Source of the DNA: Gemmatimonadota bacterium
GTDB taxonomy: Bacteria > Gemmatimonadota > Gemmatimonadetes > Longimicrobiales > Gaopeijiaceae
Reading direction: 5' to 3'
Length of the DNA stretch: 64,000 nt
NCBI GenBank assembly: GCA_030827315.1
Contig: JAURER010000001.1
Span: 99,562-163,561 of the forward strand
Shown one piece after another: positions 1 to 8,561 of this stretch (positions within the stretch are counted from its first letter, which is position 1; each line of letters opens with the position of its first letter). The notes beneath the pieces were generated by a model, which searched no databases, was not told the DNA's origin, and was given only the letters and a program-made list of their open reading frames with translations. The position numbers were made by a program, and so were the translations under genes.

Positions 1-2
1 CC

Positions 3-782
3 GGCGACGTCGAACAGCTGCTCCTCAACCTGATGCTCAACGCTCGAGACGCGATGCCCTTGGGGGGCACCATCTGGATCTCCACCAAGGCGGCACCAGG
101 CAGAAGTGAGAACGAAGATGCGGTGTCCGGCGTGAAGTTGACGGTTACGGACAATGGGTCGGGGATGGAGCCGGCGATCGCCGGCCGGATCTTCGAGCCA
201 TTCTTCACGACGAAACCGATGGGGGTTGGCACCGGTCTTGGCTTGTCCACGGCGTACGGGCTCGTGAGCCGTGCCGGCGGCTCCATGCACGTTCAGTCCG
301 CTGCCGGAAAGGGTACCACGATGGAAATCTGGCTGCCGCTGGCGGATTTGCCAGTTACGGTTGACGAGCCCACGCCTGAGGTCCCGATGGCAGGTGATGA
401 GACGGTTCTCGTGGTGGAAGACGACGAACAGTTGAGAGATTTTGTTGTTCGCGCTCTGTCAGGGTCGGGCTACCGCGTCCTGGCCGCTGCGAACGGACTG
501 GCGGCGCTGGAACAGGTCCGCTCGGAGGCAGAGACCATCCATCTCGTCCTCTCAGACGTGGTGATGCCCGAGATGGGTGGAGTGGAGCTCGCGGAGCAAC
601 TCAAGAAGATCACTCCGCACACTCCCGTGTTGTTCATGACAGGGTACGTCGAGGACCCGTTGGTCGTCGCCGAGCTCGAGCGGCGCGCGGATCGCGTTCT
701 GTTCAAACCGTTTTCCGGGTCCGAGGTGTGCCGGTGGGTCCGTGGGGTGCTCGATCCGGAGGTGCGGAGGAGAGCCCGCTGA
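3..782 (+). CDS. Hybrid sensor histidine kinase, 3' part (ATPase plus receiver domain)
   Basis: The reading frame is open at the left edge, so the sensor and dimerisation regions lie outside the window; 259 residues are visible. The first visible codons give the N box of a GHKL ATPase (QLLLNLMLNARDAM), followed by the G1 box (DNGSGM), an F box (FEPFFTTK) and the G2 box (GTGLGLSTAYGLV). From about residue 130 a CheY-like receiver domain follows, with the acidic pair in VVEDDEQ, the phospho-acceptor Asp in LVLSDVVMP and the conserved Lys in LFKPF. The kinase therefore ends in its own receiver, a hybrid arrangement often used in phosphorelays. No partner regulator is visible downstream. The family call is firm; the signal sensed cannot be told from this part. 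Confidence 0.9.
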   Translation, partial: GDVEQLLLNLMLNARDAMPLGGTIWISTKAAPGRSENEDAVSGVKLTVTDNGSGMEPAIAGRIFEPFFTTKPMGVGTGLGLSTAYGLVSRAGGSMHVQSAAGKGTTMEIWLPLADLPVTVDEPTPEVPMAGDETVLVVEDDEQLRDFVVRALSGSGYRVLAAANGLAALEQVRSEAETIHLVLSDVVMPEMGGVELAEQLKKITPHTPVLFMTGYVEDPLVVAELERRADRVLFKPFSGSEVCRWVRGVLDPEVRRRAR

Positions 783-959
783 GATCGGGTCTTCCCCAAG
801 CGTCGGGCGCGTCCCAACCCACGCAGGGCTCGGCCCCGACGCGAGATGCGGGGTCGTGCCCGAGGCAAAGCGGCCCGTCCGCGGAAGGTCGGTGGGCACC
901 TGTGATCCTTCGATTGCGCCAGCGCTACTTGTTGCCTCCCCTTGTCGTGGGTCCGCGGG

Positions 960-1220
960 CGATGTGGCCGGCTGCACGAGCCAGCCGCGTCCGTAGGACT
1001 CGTAGATGCCACCGGAGAGGAGGCCGGGTCGCGCCACCTCGGCCGGCCATCCACGGATGACGACGCCGTCGACTGTGGACCAGAAGCAGACGCCACGGTT
1101 GCCGTCCGCTTCCTGCTGAAGCTCGAACGTTAGCTCGAATTCGCGGTACGTCGCGTCCGTGCGCAGATAGCCGTAGGTCGAGTCGGATCCACAATCGCAC
1201 ACGAGTGCACCGTCCTGCAC
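960..1220 (-). pseudogene. Fragment of a DUF1080 (3-keto-disaccharide hydrolase-like) gene
   Basis: About 87 codons on the minus strand read as the first part of a DUF1080/LamG-like beta-sandwich domain. Typical pieces are YLRTDATYREFELTFEL, a GNRGVCFWS strand and GGIYESYGRGWL. The frame has an in-frame stop two codons upstream of the first usable GTG (1220), so the normal signal peptide and first strand are missing. After about position 960 the translation no longer resembles the family. Intact members are about 200 residues or more and are usually secreted carbohydrate-active proteins. This is most simply a decayed remnant. No neighbouring gene suggests a pathway. An alternative is a very short expressed gene, which I consider unlikely. 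Confidence 0.5.
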
Positions 1221-1351
1221 GTATCAGGGCTTCGTCCACCACGACGGTTGAAGATCGGGCCAGGGGCCCGACTGGGCGGCCCGCCGGGAGACATTGCCCC
1301 TACCGCCCCCACCCGGGGCTCGGGGCTGGCGTCGATCATGGCAGAACGAAC

Positions 1352-1379
1352 GAGGGCCCCGGCGGATGCCGGGGCCCTC
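1352..1379 (-). terminator. Hairpin terminator of the PEP-CTERM gene
   Basis: A perfect 11-bp GC-rich stem (1352-1362 with 1369-1379) encloses a 6-nt loop. It lies about 50 nt downstream of the stop of the minus-strand PEP-CTERM gene. On that strand the stem is followed by a moderately T-rich stretch (GTTCGTTCT), consistent with intrinsic termination. Confidence 0.65.
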
Positions 1380-1427
1380 TCGGAGTGTGCGGGGGGGGAA
1401 GCCTCCCGTCAGGTCATGCTTCGCCGG

Positions 1428-1964
1428 TCAGGCGACGTCCTCGCGGCGGCGAATGAAGGCCATGCCGAGGAGGCCGGTGCCGAAGAGAAGCAGGGTGCCG
1501 GGCTCGGGGACGGCCGTGCCGCCGTAGAGATCCCAGTGAGACAGCCCATTGGGGGAGCTGCAGCCCTCCGAGCACCCCGAGCCGACCGTGGAGAAGTTGA
1601 TCGAGGAGTGCGTGCCGGCGAAGTAATAAAGGCTGAAGGAGTTCCCGGCCTTCAACGCGAGCACGAAGTCGGAGAGGGGAGAGGTGAACGTGATCGTTCC
1701 CGTCGTCCCTCCCGACGGAGTCTCCGTCTTGGAGACCCAGTACGGGCTCGCGAGCCATTGTCGGTCAGCGATCTCCGCAAGGATGAGAGCCTGCTGGGTC
1801 GTGGTGTTCCCCGAGAACGCGCCAGCGCAGTCCGTCCAGAGTCCGGTCGCCTTGTCCCATGACTGACAATTCGGAGGAGTTGAAACGAGCTGCGCAGCGG
1901 CTCCTGCCGACCCCAGCACGCTCACGGCTATCGCGATCGTGGCCCCTCTCATCAGCGTCTTCAT
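1428..1964 (-). CDS. PEP-CTERM sorting-domain protein
   Basis: A 178-residue secreted protein. The start at 1964 is chosen because it is preceded by a good ribosome-binding site (GGGGAAGGTGG) and opens a signal peptide (MKTLMRGATIAIAVSVLG, then an AAAQ cleavage region). The C-terminus carries a classic PEP-CTERM sorting signal: VPEPGT, a hydrophobic stretch (LLLFGTGLLGMAF) and the basic tail IRRRE. Such proteins are processed by an exosortase and usually end up in surface or extracellular polymeric material. No exosortase is in the window. The mature domain has two Cys pairs and no catalytic motif I recognise. The gene has its own promoter and terminator and is a single-gene unit. Confidence 0.85.
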   Translation of the reverse strand: MKTLMRGATIAIAVSVLGSAGAAAQLVSTPPNCQSWDKATGLWTDCAGAFSGNTTTQQALILAEIADRQWLASPYWVSKTETPSGGTTGTITFTSPLSDFVLALKAGNSFSLYYFAGTHSSINFSTVGSGCSEGCSSPNGLSHWDLYGGTAVPEPGTLLLFGTGLLGMAFIRRREDVA

Positions 1965-2025
1965 GCCCACCTTCCCCTGCGATGATGCTCTTCGTGGTCC
2001 GGGGCCATGAGGTCCCGGACGGACT

Positions 2026-2054
2026 ATGCTAGATCCAGCTCCTTTAAGCTGCAA
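2026..2054 (-). promoter_or_regulatory. Sigma-70-like promoter of the PEP-CTERM gene
   Basis: On the minus strand TTGCAG (2049-2054) and TAGCAT (2026-2031) are separated by 17 nt. Transcription from about 2019 would give a leader of about 55 nt before the ATG at 1964. Confidence 0.5.
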
Positions 2055-2224
2055 GGACTGGGCCAGGTTGGCACAGGGTTTGACTGAAGTCATAAATTGT
2101 TGCAGGGCAGCGACTTGGCGCGATCGACGAGGTTTTGGGCTGGTCGGCGATCACCATGGTCTGTGGCGTCGATGCAACGAAATTCGCTGGGTGGGTGCAT
2201 CGTCCGGCGCGGAACGCGGCTGCA

Positions 2225-3388
2225 TCAGTTCGCGACGGCGGTCAGGTCCACCCAGCTCCGCTGCTGGAGCGGACGAGCCCTGGACAGCGAAGCGTTGTTT
2301 AGGATCGCGCGCTGAATGGTGCAACGCGAATACGTGATCTGCGAGCCGCCGGTGATCGACTGATCGTCGAGCAGGCCGTTGGAGGCCATGACCGCGCCGA
2401 TGATGCGGTTTCCGTTGCCCTGGGTCTCGAAGTCGCCCTGGACGATGATGATGCCGTAGAAGAGGAAGTTGCCGCGCAGATCCAGCGTGCCGTCGACCAG
2501 CAGGATGCCCTGGCCCATGCCGCCCGACTGGATTCGCAGCACCGGGCCACCGTGGTAGATCAGCGGGAAGTACGACCCACACGGCGCGGTCGGGATCGTG
2601 TCGCCCCAGTTCGTGAGCTCCGCCTCGTTACACCGCCCGCTGGCCGTCAGCGCCGGCATGGTCTGGTTGATGGTCGATCCGACGGCGGTGACGTCCTTGC
2701 CTTCGGCCCGTGCCAGTGTCGTGAGCTCGGCCCAGTCCATGTTGCCGAAGTTGGTGAACGTCGAGTCCACGATGCCGGCGTCCTGCTCGTAGGCCGGACT
2801 TCCGCTGATCGATCCCTTGCCGCTGGTCGAGATGATGGACGTGTCGTTGGTGAGGACGCCGGTCGTGTCGTTCGTGGTGAACGATCCGCAGTACGGCTCC
2901 CAGGACGGGGGCGTCGTGTTCGTGCCGTCGACGAGCGCGTTGCCCTTGACCACGGTCTGGCCTCGGGTCGTCAGCGCTGCCGGAGGATCGATGTTGGCGA
3001 AGATCATCTTGGTCACCATGCCGATCGTACGGCTGGCTCCGGCCCACCGCGCGCCTCCTTCCGTGACGGTCCCCCTGGACGTCAGGAAGTAGACGAAGTT
3101 GTTGGCGTTGCGGATCGAGACTTCCCAGACGCCCGTGGCAACGGTGTCCGTGATCGTCGTGTCGGCTCCGACGGCGATGTTGCCCAGCTGGTATCCGTTC
3201 CAGTTACCCATGACCTCGTTCGCGCCGGCCTGCGCGATGTTCACGGCCATGTTGGCGTGATGGCTCGCCACACCGATGCGGAGCTCCTGCTGCGACATGA
3301 AGAAGCCGGCGGTGATCAGGACCCCGATGATCACGAGCGCCCCGATGGCGGTGGGGAGAGCGAAGCCTCTCTGGTCGTTGGATGTCAT
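2225..3388 (-). CDS. PilX-like minor pilus assembly protein
   Basis: A 387-residue protein with a short cytoplasmic N-terminus (MTSNDQRGFALPT) and then one hydrophobic helix (IGALVIIGVLITAGFFMSQQ). This is the layout of PilX_N/minor type IV pilin-like proteins, whose prepilin motif departs from GFTLIE. The region after the helix contains the AQAGAN segment common in PilX-type proteins. The long C-terminal domain is rich in Thr, Ser and Gly and looks extracellular. It is the last gene of the fimT-pilV-pilW-pilX operon, 38 nt after pilW, and probably primes or tips a type IV pilus or pseudopilus. The start at 3388 is the only one giving the expected N-terminus. Confidence 0.75.
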   Translation of the reverse strand: MTSNDQRGFALPTAIGALVIIGVLITAGFFMSQQELRIGVASHHANMAVNIAQAGANEVMGNWNGYQLGNIAVGADTTITDTVATGVWEVSIRNANNFVYFLTSRGTVTEGGARWAGASRTIGMVTKMIFANIDPPAALTTRGQTVVKGNALVDGTNTTPPSWEPYCGSFTTNDTTGVLTNDTSIISTSGKGSISGSPAYEQDAGIVDSTFTNFGNMDWAELTTLARAEGKDVTAVGSTINQTMPALTASGRCNEAELTNWGDTIPTAPCGSYFPLIYHGGPVLRIQSGGMGQGILLVDGTLDLRGNFLFYGIIIVQGDFETQGNGNRIIGAVMASNGLLDDQSITGGSQITYSRCTIQRAILNNASLSRARPLQQRSWVDLTAVAN

Positions 3389-3426
3389 GGAACCGTCACC
3401 CGGAGTGGGACGCAGCGTCCGACTCG

Positions 3427-4278
3427 CTAGTTGCGTGTGAAGATCGAGACCCGGACCGAGTCCGAGACCATTCGGCCCAGGGAGTTCAGCACCTCCGAGC
3501 CCGTGCGGATGACCACCTCGATCTGCGCGACCTGCTCGTCGTCGCTCGTCGTGTTGCCGAAGCGGTCGAGATACCTGAACTCGAGCCCATCCGTGTCGGC
3601 CAGCGGTCCGGTGACCGGGATGTAGTCGCCGGCGTCGCGACGGGCGAGGTACACGTCCCCGTTCATCGTCGTGGTGCCGAAGGTGTAGGCGGAGAAGCTC
3701 CGCACGGGGGCGCCGATGCCCACCGAGTCGGCCTCGAAGAGGGCCCCCTGTCCCTGGAAGGTCAGCTGGATGGCCGGGATGCTGTCGATGGGGCACACGA
3801 CGTCCGACGAGTCCATGGCGGTGATGCTGGCCGAGATCCAGGCATCGTCGGAATCGATGTCTTCGTCGTTGTCCGCGAAGACGAACACGGAGTCGCCCGG
3901 GGCGAAGCGGTTGGTCCCCCCCATGATCATCAGCGTGTCCCCGCCCGCGAGGGCGACGTTCTTCACTACCGTGACCTTCGGCTCGCCAGACCAGTCGGTG
4001 TCGCAGATGAACGAGAACTTCCTCATCAGGCGCACGCGGATGGAGTCGTCGTCCATGGCCAGGATGTCTCCGCCCGATGGGCTGACCTCACGCAGCTCGG
4101 CGAAGAGGACCTCCACGGCCATGCGCGTCGCCTGCTGCCCCGCGATCACCGCGGACTGGGCGGTATACGTGCGCCGGTTGGTGATGAGTATCTGCATCGA
4201 GGCCAGCACGACGAGCGATCCGAGCAACGTGACCATGAGGAGCTCGACGAGGGTGAAGCCGTTGCGTCCGCCGGTCAT
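3427..4278 (-). CDS. PilW-like minor pilin
   Basis: A 283-residue type IV pilin-like protein. The ATG at 4278 yields a 6-residue leader and a prepilin peptidase site (G/FTLVELLMV) followed by an N-terminal hydrophobic helix (about residues 8-28). The rest is a large periplasmic or extracellular domain that fits PilW. The start overlaps the stop of pilV by 4 nt (ATGA), indicating translational coupling. Its place between pilV and pilX matches the usual minor-pilin order. No major pilin or assembly ATPase is in the window. The PilW assignment rests on order and length more than on sequence signature. Confidence 0.75.
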   Translation of the reverse strand: MTGGRNGFTLVELLMVTLLGSLVVLASMQILITNRRTYTAQSAVIAGQQATRMAVEVLFAELREVSPSGGDILAMDDDSIRVRLMRKFSFICDTDWSGEPKVTVVKNVALAGGDTLMIMGGTNRFAPGDSVFVFADNDEDIDSDDAWISASITAMDSSDVVCPIDSIPAIQLTFQGQGALFEADSVGIGAPVRSFSAYTFGTTTMNGDVYLARRDAGDYIPVTGPLADTDGLEFRYLDRFGNTTSDDEQVAQIEVVIRTGSEVLNSLGRMVSDSVRVSIFTRN

Positions 4279-4706
4279 CGTCGCAGCACCCTGAAGTCGA
4301 AGGAGTCGACCCTGACCGGGTCGTTGGTCGGGAAGGTCTGACCCCCGACCCCGGGTCCGCGCGTCCATATGCGCACGATCTTCGACTGCGGGCCGTCCGG
4401 AATCGAGGTCCACCGGAGGTCGAAGGCGCCGATGACGTCGGTGCCGGACCCGACGTCGTCGTAGGGCAACGCCTGCAGGCGGTCGATGACGGTCTGGAAC
4501 GCGACGGACCGTTCGGTCATGAGGTCGCCCAGGGTGATCTGCCGGACGATGTGCGCCGTCGTCGTCGCGAGGCCGAGCACGCCGATGGTGAGGATCAGCA
4601 TCGCGATGATCACCTCGACGAGCGAGAAGCCCGCTCGGGGGGACACCACTCGCTCGGGCACGCCCGGAGCGGGATCGAGGCGCGGGGCGCCAGCCCTCGT
4701 CGTCAT
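4275..4706 (-). CDS. PilV-like minor pilin
   Basis: A 143-residue prepilin-like protein starting at the ATG at 4706, which overlaps the fimT stop by 4 nt. The N-terminal leader is unusually long for a pilin (about 27 residues, Pro/Arg-rich). It is followed by the cleavage and helix region (GFSLVEVIIAMLILTIGVLG) that is characteristic of PilV. The short C-terminal domain carries the LQALPYDD motif often found in PilV-type proteins. It would be cleaved and methylated by PilD and join the minor-pilin tip complex with FimT, PilW and PilX. Confidence 0.75.
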   Translation of the reverse strand: MTTRAGAPRLDPAPGVPERVVSPRAGFSLVEVIIAMLILTIGVLGLATTTAHIVRQITLGDLMTERSVAFQTVIDRLQALPYDDVGSGTDVIGAFDLRWTSIPDGPQSKIVRIWTRGPGVGGQTFPTNDPVRVDSFDFRVLRR

Positions 4707-5200
4707 CCTACCAGTTGCCCCATGGGAAGCACGAGGACGCTCGCGGAGTCCGCGCTCAGCCAGAACTGGACGCGAAAGGTGTCGGCGAAGGTTGCCTGAC
4801 TGGCGGCATTGATCGCGCCCCACGAGCCACAGTTGTAGTCGGCGTATCCTCGAGGTGTCATGCAGATGACATAGGTCACGTCACCCGGGGTCCGGACGTC
4901 GACGTCGAACTGGCGCCGGAAGTGGGTCTGGTCCGACCATACCGAGTCGGCGCCGTCCCGCACGAGCAGCGCGACGGAGTCGCCGCTGGCCCAGTTCACC
5001 AGAATGACGGTCTCGCCAGACTCAACCGCCTTGGAGCGGGCCCGCTGGTGGAGCGTCATGTAGGCCTGCTTCGCCCCCTGCACGGCGAACCGGGTCTGGA
5101 CGTTGCTGAAACTCGACAGCGCGACCCCGGTCAGGATGCTACCGATCAGGATTACGACGATCAGCTCGATCAGCGTGAATCCGTCTGCTCTGCGCCGCAT
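4703..5200 (-). CDS. FimT/GspH-like minor pseudopilin
   Basis: A 165-residue prepilin. The ATG at 5200 gives the short basic leader MRRRADG before the cleavage site (FTLIELIVVILIG), which is why it is preferred over the GTG at 5263. The GTG also nearly coincides with the predicted transcription start. After the helix comes a compact beta domain of GspH/FimT type (AKQAYMTLHQRARSKAVESG). It is the first gene of the minor-pilin operon and is followed by pilV with a 4-nt overlap. FimT proteins take part in pilus assembly and, in some species, DNA uptake. No competence gene is nearby. Confidence 0.8.
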   Translation of the reverse strand: MRRRADGFTLIELIVVILIGSILTGVALSSFSNVQTRFAVQGAKQAYMTLHQRARSKAVESGETVILVNWASGDSVALLVRDGADSVWSDQTHFRRQFDVDVRTPGDVTYVICMTPRGYADYNCGSWGAINAASQATFADTFRVQFWLSADSASVLVLPMGQLVG

Positions 5201-5269
5201 GAGTACCGCTCGTGGAAGGACTGAGGCTCGCGTCGGCGTTTCACCAGGCTCCGTGCCACGCACCCCTTC

Positions 5270-5298
5270 AATATTGATGTAAGCCGACGCGGCTGCAA
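5270..5298 (-). promoter_or_regulatory. Promoter of the minor-pilin operon
   Basis: On the minus strand TTGCAG (5293-5298) and AATATT (5270-5275) are 17 nt apart. The -35 hexamer is identical to that of the PEP-CTERM promoter at 2049-2054. The start point would be near 5262, about 60 nt before fimT. Confidence 0.45.
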
Positions 5299-5392
5299 AG
5301 GATTGTTCTCTGTACCGCCCGCCTTGGACGACCGAGACTTCGGCGCGATCATGGCTCGTCCGCTCGCGATCTCACCCCACGAGGGAAGCCCG

Positions 5393-8300
5393 GTGACGCG
5401 ACTTTTCGCCGTGCGATTGGCGTTCTTCCTGTCCGGCGTCGCCGGACTGGTCTACGAGGTGCTGTGGAGCCGGTACCTCGGACTCTTCGTCGGTCACGGC
5501 GCCTATGCGCAGGTGCTGGTGCTGGCCGTCTACCTGGGCGGCATGGCAGTCGGCGCCCTCGCCGTCGCCGACCTCTCCCGGCGGCTCGCCGAACCGCTGC
5601 GCTGGTACGCGGGCGCGGAAGGACTTCTCGCCCTGTCCGGCGTCGCCTTCCACGTCCTCTTCGTACAGGTTACCGCGCTGAGCTACGACGTGCTCTTCCC
5701 GGCCGTCGGAAGCGCGGCGTGGGTCGGCGCCCTCCGGTGGGGGCTCGCGGGGGCGCTCATCCTGCCGCAGTCGATCGTGCTGGGCGCGACGTTCCCGCTC
5801 ATGGCCGCCGGACTCGTGCGCCGGGACGCCGGTCGCCCGGGGGGTGGGGTGGCGCTCGCCTACCTGCTCAACACCGTCGGTGGGGCCGCCGGCGTCCTGC
5901 TCGCGGGCTTCTGGCTGATCGGCTGGCTGGGTCTGCCCGGGACGTCCGCGGCCGCGGCCGTCCTGAACCTGGCCGCCGCCACGCTGGTCTTTGCGTCTCA
6001 TGGACCCGCCGCGCGAAGCGGTGCCGGGGGCACGGGGGGGGAACACGCCGATCCGACCGCGCGGGCCGCAGCCGACGGCCGAGGGTCGGGCGGCTTCTCG
6101 GGGGCCACTCAACCCGGCCTGCCGGCCGTGCTCCTGACGGTGGCCCTTCTCACGGCGGTGGCGTCGTTCGCGTACGAGATCGGCTGGATCCGCATGCTGT
6201 CCCTGGTGCTGGGCAGCGCCACGCACGCGTTCGAGATCATGCTTTCCGCCTTCATCCTCGGGATCGCGCTGGGCGCCTGGGCGATCCGGCGTCGGAGCGA
6301 TGCGTCCCCGGATCCCGTGCGCCTGCTCGGGCGCGTCCAGCTGCTCATGGGGCTTGCCGCGCTTCTCTCCCTCCCCGTGTACCTGGCCTCCTTCGACGTG
6401 ATGGCGTGGATGATCCAGACTCTTCCCGGACGGGAGGGTGGCTACGCCGCGTTCAACGTCGGGCGCTACGGGCTGAGCCTCGCGGTCATGCTCCCGGCCA
6501 CGGCCCTGGCCGGCATGACGCTGCCGCTGATCGCGGGCACCCTCATGCGGGCGGGGCACGGAGAGCGAACCATCGGGCGGGTCTATGCCTTCAGCACGTT
6601 CGGTTCCGTCCTCGGGGTCGGAGTGGCCGGGCTCTTCGCCCTGCCACTCCTGGGGCTCGAGGGGCTCGTCGCCGCGGGCGCCGCCCTCGACGTGGCGCTC
6701 GGGATCTGGCTCCTGGAGCGGTCCGGCCGGTGGAGCGGGGCGGGAGCGCGGGCGGCCGTGGCGTCGAGCGCGGCCGCGGTGGCCCTCTTCGTCGGGGTCA
6801 CGGCCCTCGTCGACTTCAATCCCGCCGTCGTGACCCGCGGGGTGTTCCGGCGCGGCCAAGTCGGTGGAGACGAGGAATGGCTGAGTCTGTATTACCAGGA
6901 CGGGCGGACGGCGACGGTATCGGCGCACGTCGGTACCTCGGACGGCGTGATCGTGCTGGCCACGAACGGGAAGCCCGATGCCTCCGTGGGACCCCGCTGG
7001 ATCATGGACCGCCGCGACACCCTCCCGGTCCTTCCGATTCCGCAGGGCAGGGACTACACGACGCAGGTGCTCGCGCCGGCGATCACGCTGGCCCACCGAC
7101 CGGCGGCCCGCTCCGTCGCCAATGTCGGTCACGGCTCGGGCATCACGACGACCTCGTTGCTTACGAGCCCGGCGGTCGAGCGACTCGTCACCATCGAGAT
7201 CGAGCCGCTCATGGTGGAGGCGTCGCTCGTCTTCTGGCCGGCCAACCGGGCCGCCTTCGAGGACCCGCGGGTCTCGTATGCCTTCGACGACGCCCGGTCG
7301 TACTTCTCCTATCGCCGGGAGCGCTTCGACCTCCTCTTCGCCGAACCCAGCAATCCCTGGGTTCGGGGTACGGCCGGCCTCTTCACCCGGGAGTTCTATG
7401 AGCGCGTCGCCGATGCGATGGCCGAGGGGGGCGTGCTCGGCCAGTGGGTGCAGATCTACGAGCTCGACGACGACCTCTTCCTGTCCGTCCTCATGGCGAT
7501 GGACGGAGTCTTTCCCGCCTGGCGCGCCTACCTCGTGGGGGACGCCGACGTCGTGATCGTCGCGACCACCGCCGACACGCTGCCCGAGCCGGACTGGTCC
7601 GTGGTTGCGACCGAGGGCTTCCGGGAGAGGACAACCGGGGCTCCGCCCTTCCTGCCGCAGCACATGGAGGCCCTGCTCCTGTTCGAAAGTCGGACGCTTC
7701 GCCCCGTGCTCGACCGCGGGGTGCGGGTCAACTCGGACTTCGATCCGGTGCTCGATCTCGGATCGGAGCGGACCCGGTTCGATCAGGACGCCGCCGCCGG
7801 CGCGTACTCCTTCGCGATCAGTCGCGTGGACCTCGGCCGCCACCTCGCGGGTCGCCGCCTGGACGGCCACGGGTACGCGATCCCCCCGGCCTACGGCCTG
7901 GCGTCGGCGCTCCTCTTCGAGCGAGGGAACTGGCTGCGCGGCGCGGTCGAGGCCGGCGGCGGCATCGCGCCAGAAGAGTTCCCCGAGTGGGAAGAGGAGC
8001 TGATCCACCTCCAGACCTTCTTCCTGCTCACGGCCAGCAGCGTCCAGCTCGGCCGCTGGGAAACCTGGGCGTCGGGCTTCGTCCGTGCGGAAAGTGCGCT
8101 GCACTGGGGCACCACCGGGTGGGTGGATCCGACGTTCTACCGCAACGTCTACGACTTCCTCGACCGGGGCGAGGCGCCCGTCGAAGCCCGTGCGACCGTC
8201 GACCTCATGCACGGATACGCCCTGGGCGACTGGCCGCGCGTGGCCGCGGCGGCGGACGAGCTCGTCCGCCGCGTGGCGCTGGGGGGGCGCTGGGTGCCAC

Positions 8301-8467
8301 CCGACCTTCTCATGGACGTCGCGGTGCTGGCCTACCTGGAAACCGGCCGGGGCGCCGACGCGGTGGACGCCATCGACCGGCTGTCCGAGCGGACGGGTCG
8401 CCGGGCCGAGCACCTGCGGACTCGGCTGCTTCGGGCGCTGGCCGAGGCGGCGGGGGCAGGCGCCTGA
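5393..8467 (+). CDS. Membrane-embedded spermidine synthase-like fusion protein
   Basis: A large protein of 1024 residues. The first half has many hydrophobic helices in two blocks (from VRLAFFLSGVAGLVYEVLW onward, and again from about residue 240), as in the MFS-like membrane half of fused spermidine synthase proteins. The middle carries a SAM/dcSAM-binding Rossmann domain with NVGHGSGITTTSLL, an acidic strand end (IEIEP), DDARSYF and FAEPSNPW. The last 250 residues have no motif I recognise. A GTG at 5393 with GAGGGA just upstream is preferred; ATG 5351 is the alternative. The substrate is unknown: such fusions are often only distantly related to true polyamine synthases. The gene is divergent from the pilin operon. 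Confidence 0.75.
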   Translation: MTRLFAVRLAFFLSGVAGLVYEVLWSRYLGLFVGHGAYAQVLVLAVYLGGMAVGALAVADLSRRLAEPLRWYAGAEGLLALSGVAFHVLFVQVTALSYDVLFPAVGSAAWVGALRWGLAGALILPQSIVLGATFPLMAAGLVRRDAGRPGGGVALAYLLNTVGGAAGVLLAGFWLIGWLGLPGTSAAAAVLNLAAATLVFASHGPAARSGAGGTGGEHADPTARAAADGRGSGGFSGATQPGLPAVLLTVALLTAVASFAYEIGWIRMLSLVLGSATHAFEIMLSAFILGIALGAWAIRRRSDASPDPVRLLGRVQLLMGLAALLSLPVYLASFDVMAWMIQTLPGREGGYAAFNVGRYGLSLAVMLPATALAGMTLPLIAGTLMRAGHGERTIGRVYAFSTFGSVLGVGVAGLFALPLLGLEGLVAAGAALDVALGIWLLERSGRWSGAGARAAVASSAAAVALFVGVTALVDFNPAVVTRGVFRRGQVGGDEEWLSLYYQDGRTATVSAHVGTSDGVIVLATNGKPDASVGPRWIMDRRDTLPVLPIPQGRDYTTQVLAPAITLAHRPAARSVANVGHGSGITTTSLLTSPAVERLVTIEIEPLMVEASLVFWPANRAAFEDPRVSYAFDDARSYFSYRRERFDLLFAEPSNPWVRGTAGLFTREFYERVADAMAEGGVLGQWVQIYELDDDLFLSVLMAMDGVFPAWRAYLVGDADVVIVATTADTLPEPDWSVVATEGFRERTTGAPPFLPQHMEALLLFESRTLRPVLDRGVRVNSDFDPVLDLGSERTRFDQDAAAGAYSFAISRVDLGRHLAGRRLDGHGYAIPPAYGLASALLFERGNWLRGAVEAGGGIAPEEFPEWEEELIHLQTFFLLTASSVQLGRWETWASGFVRAESALHWGTTGWVDPTFYRNVYDFLDRGEAPVEARATVDLMHGYALGDWPRVAAAADELVRRVALGGRWVPPDLLMDVAVLAYLETGRGADAVDAIDRLSERTGRRAEHLRTRLLRALAEAAGAGA

Positions 8468-8483
8468 GCCGACGCGGGGGCTC

Positions 8484-8505
8484 GGGGTCCGCGAGGCCGG
8501 ACCCC
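8484..8505. terminator. Hairpin between convergent genes
   Basis: An 8-bp perfect stem (8484-8491 with 8498-8505) around a 6-nt loop lies between the convergent stops at 8467 and 8562. It could end transcription from both sides. There is no long T run. Confidence 0.45.
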
Positions 8506-8561
8506 TTCGGCGCCGAGCGCCCCGGGTCGAGGAAGAAGGGGCGCCTCACGCTCGTGACCCC

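Larger units (their letters stand above)
783..1427. other. Gene-poor stretch with a broken gene fragment and a terminator
   Basis: No intact gene is supported here. The stretch contains a minus-strand fragment of a DUF1080-type gene (about 960-1220) and a strong hairpin (1352-1379) that ends the PEP-CTERM gene. The rest (783-959 and 1221-1351) shows no protein-like frame and no recognisable repeat or mobile-element end. Confidence 0.5.

Noticed and set aside
783..1427. Possible insertion-sequence scar
   Set aside because: No transposase fragment, terminal inverted repeat or target duplication could be found around the DUF1080 remnant.
5200..5263. GTG 5263 as start of fimT
   Set aside because: It would put 21 extra residues before the prepilin leader and coincides with the predicted transcription start. 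ATG 5200 gives the normal short leader.
5372..8413. A 1013-codon minus-strand open frame opposite the spermidine synthase-like gene
   Set aside because: It is an Arg/Gly/Pro/His-rich mirror of a high-GC gene with no domain, signal or ribosome-binding site. The plus-strand frame has clear membrane and Rossmann motifs.
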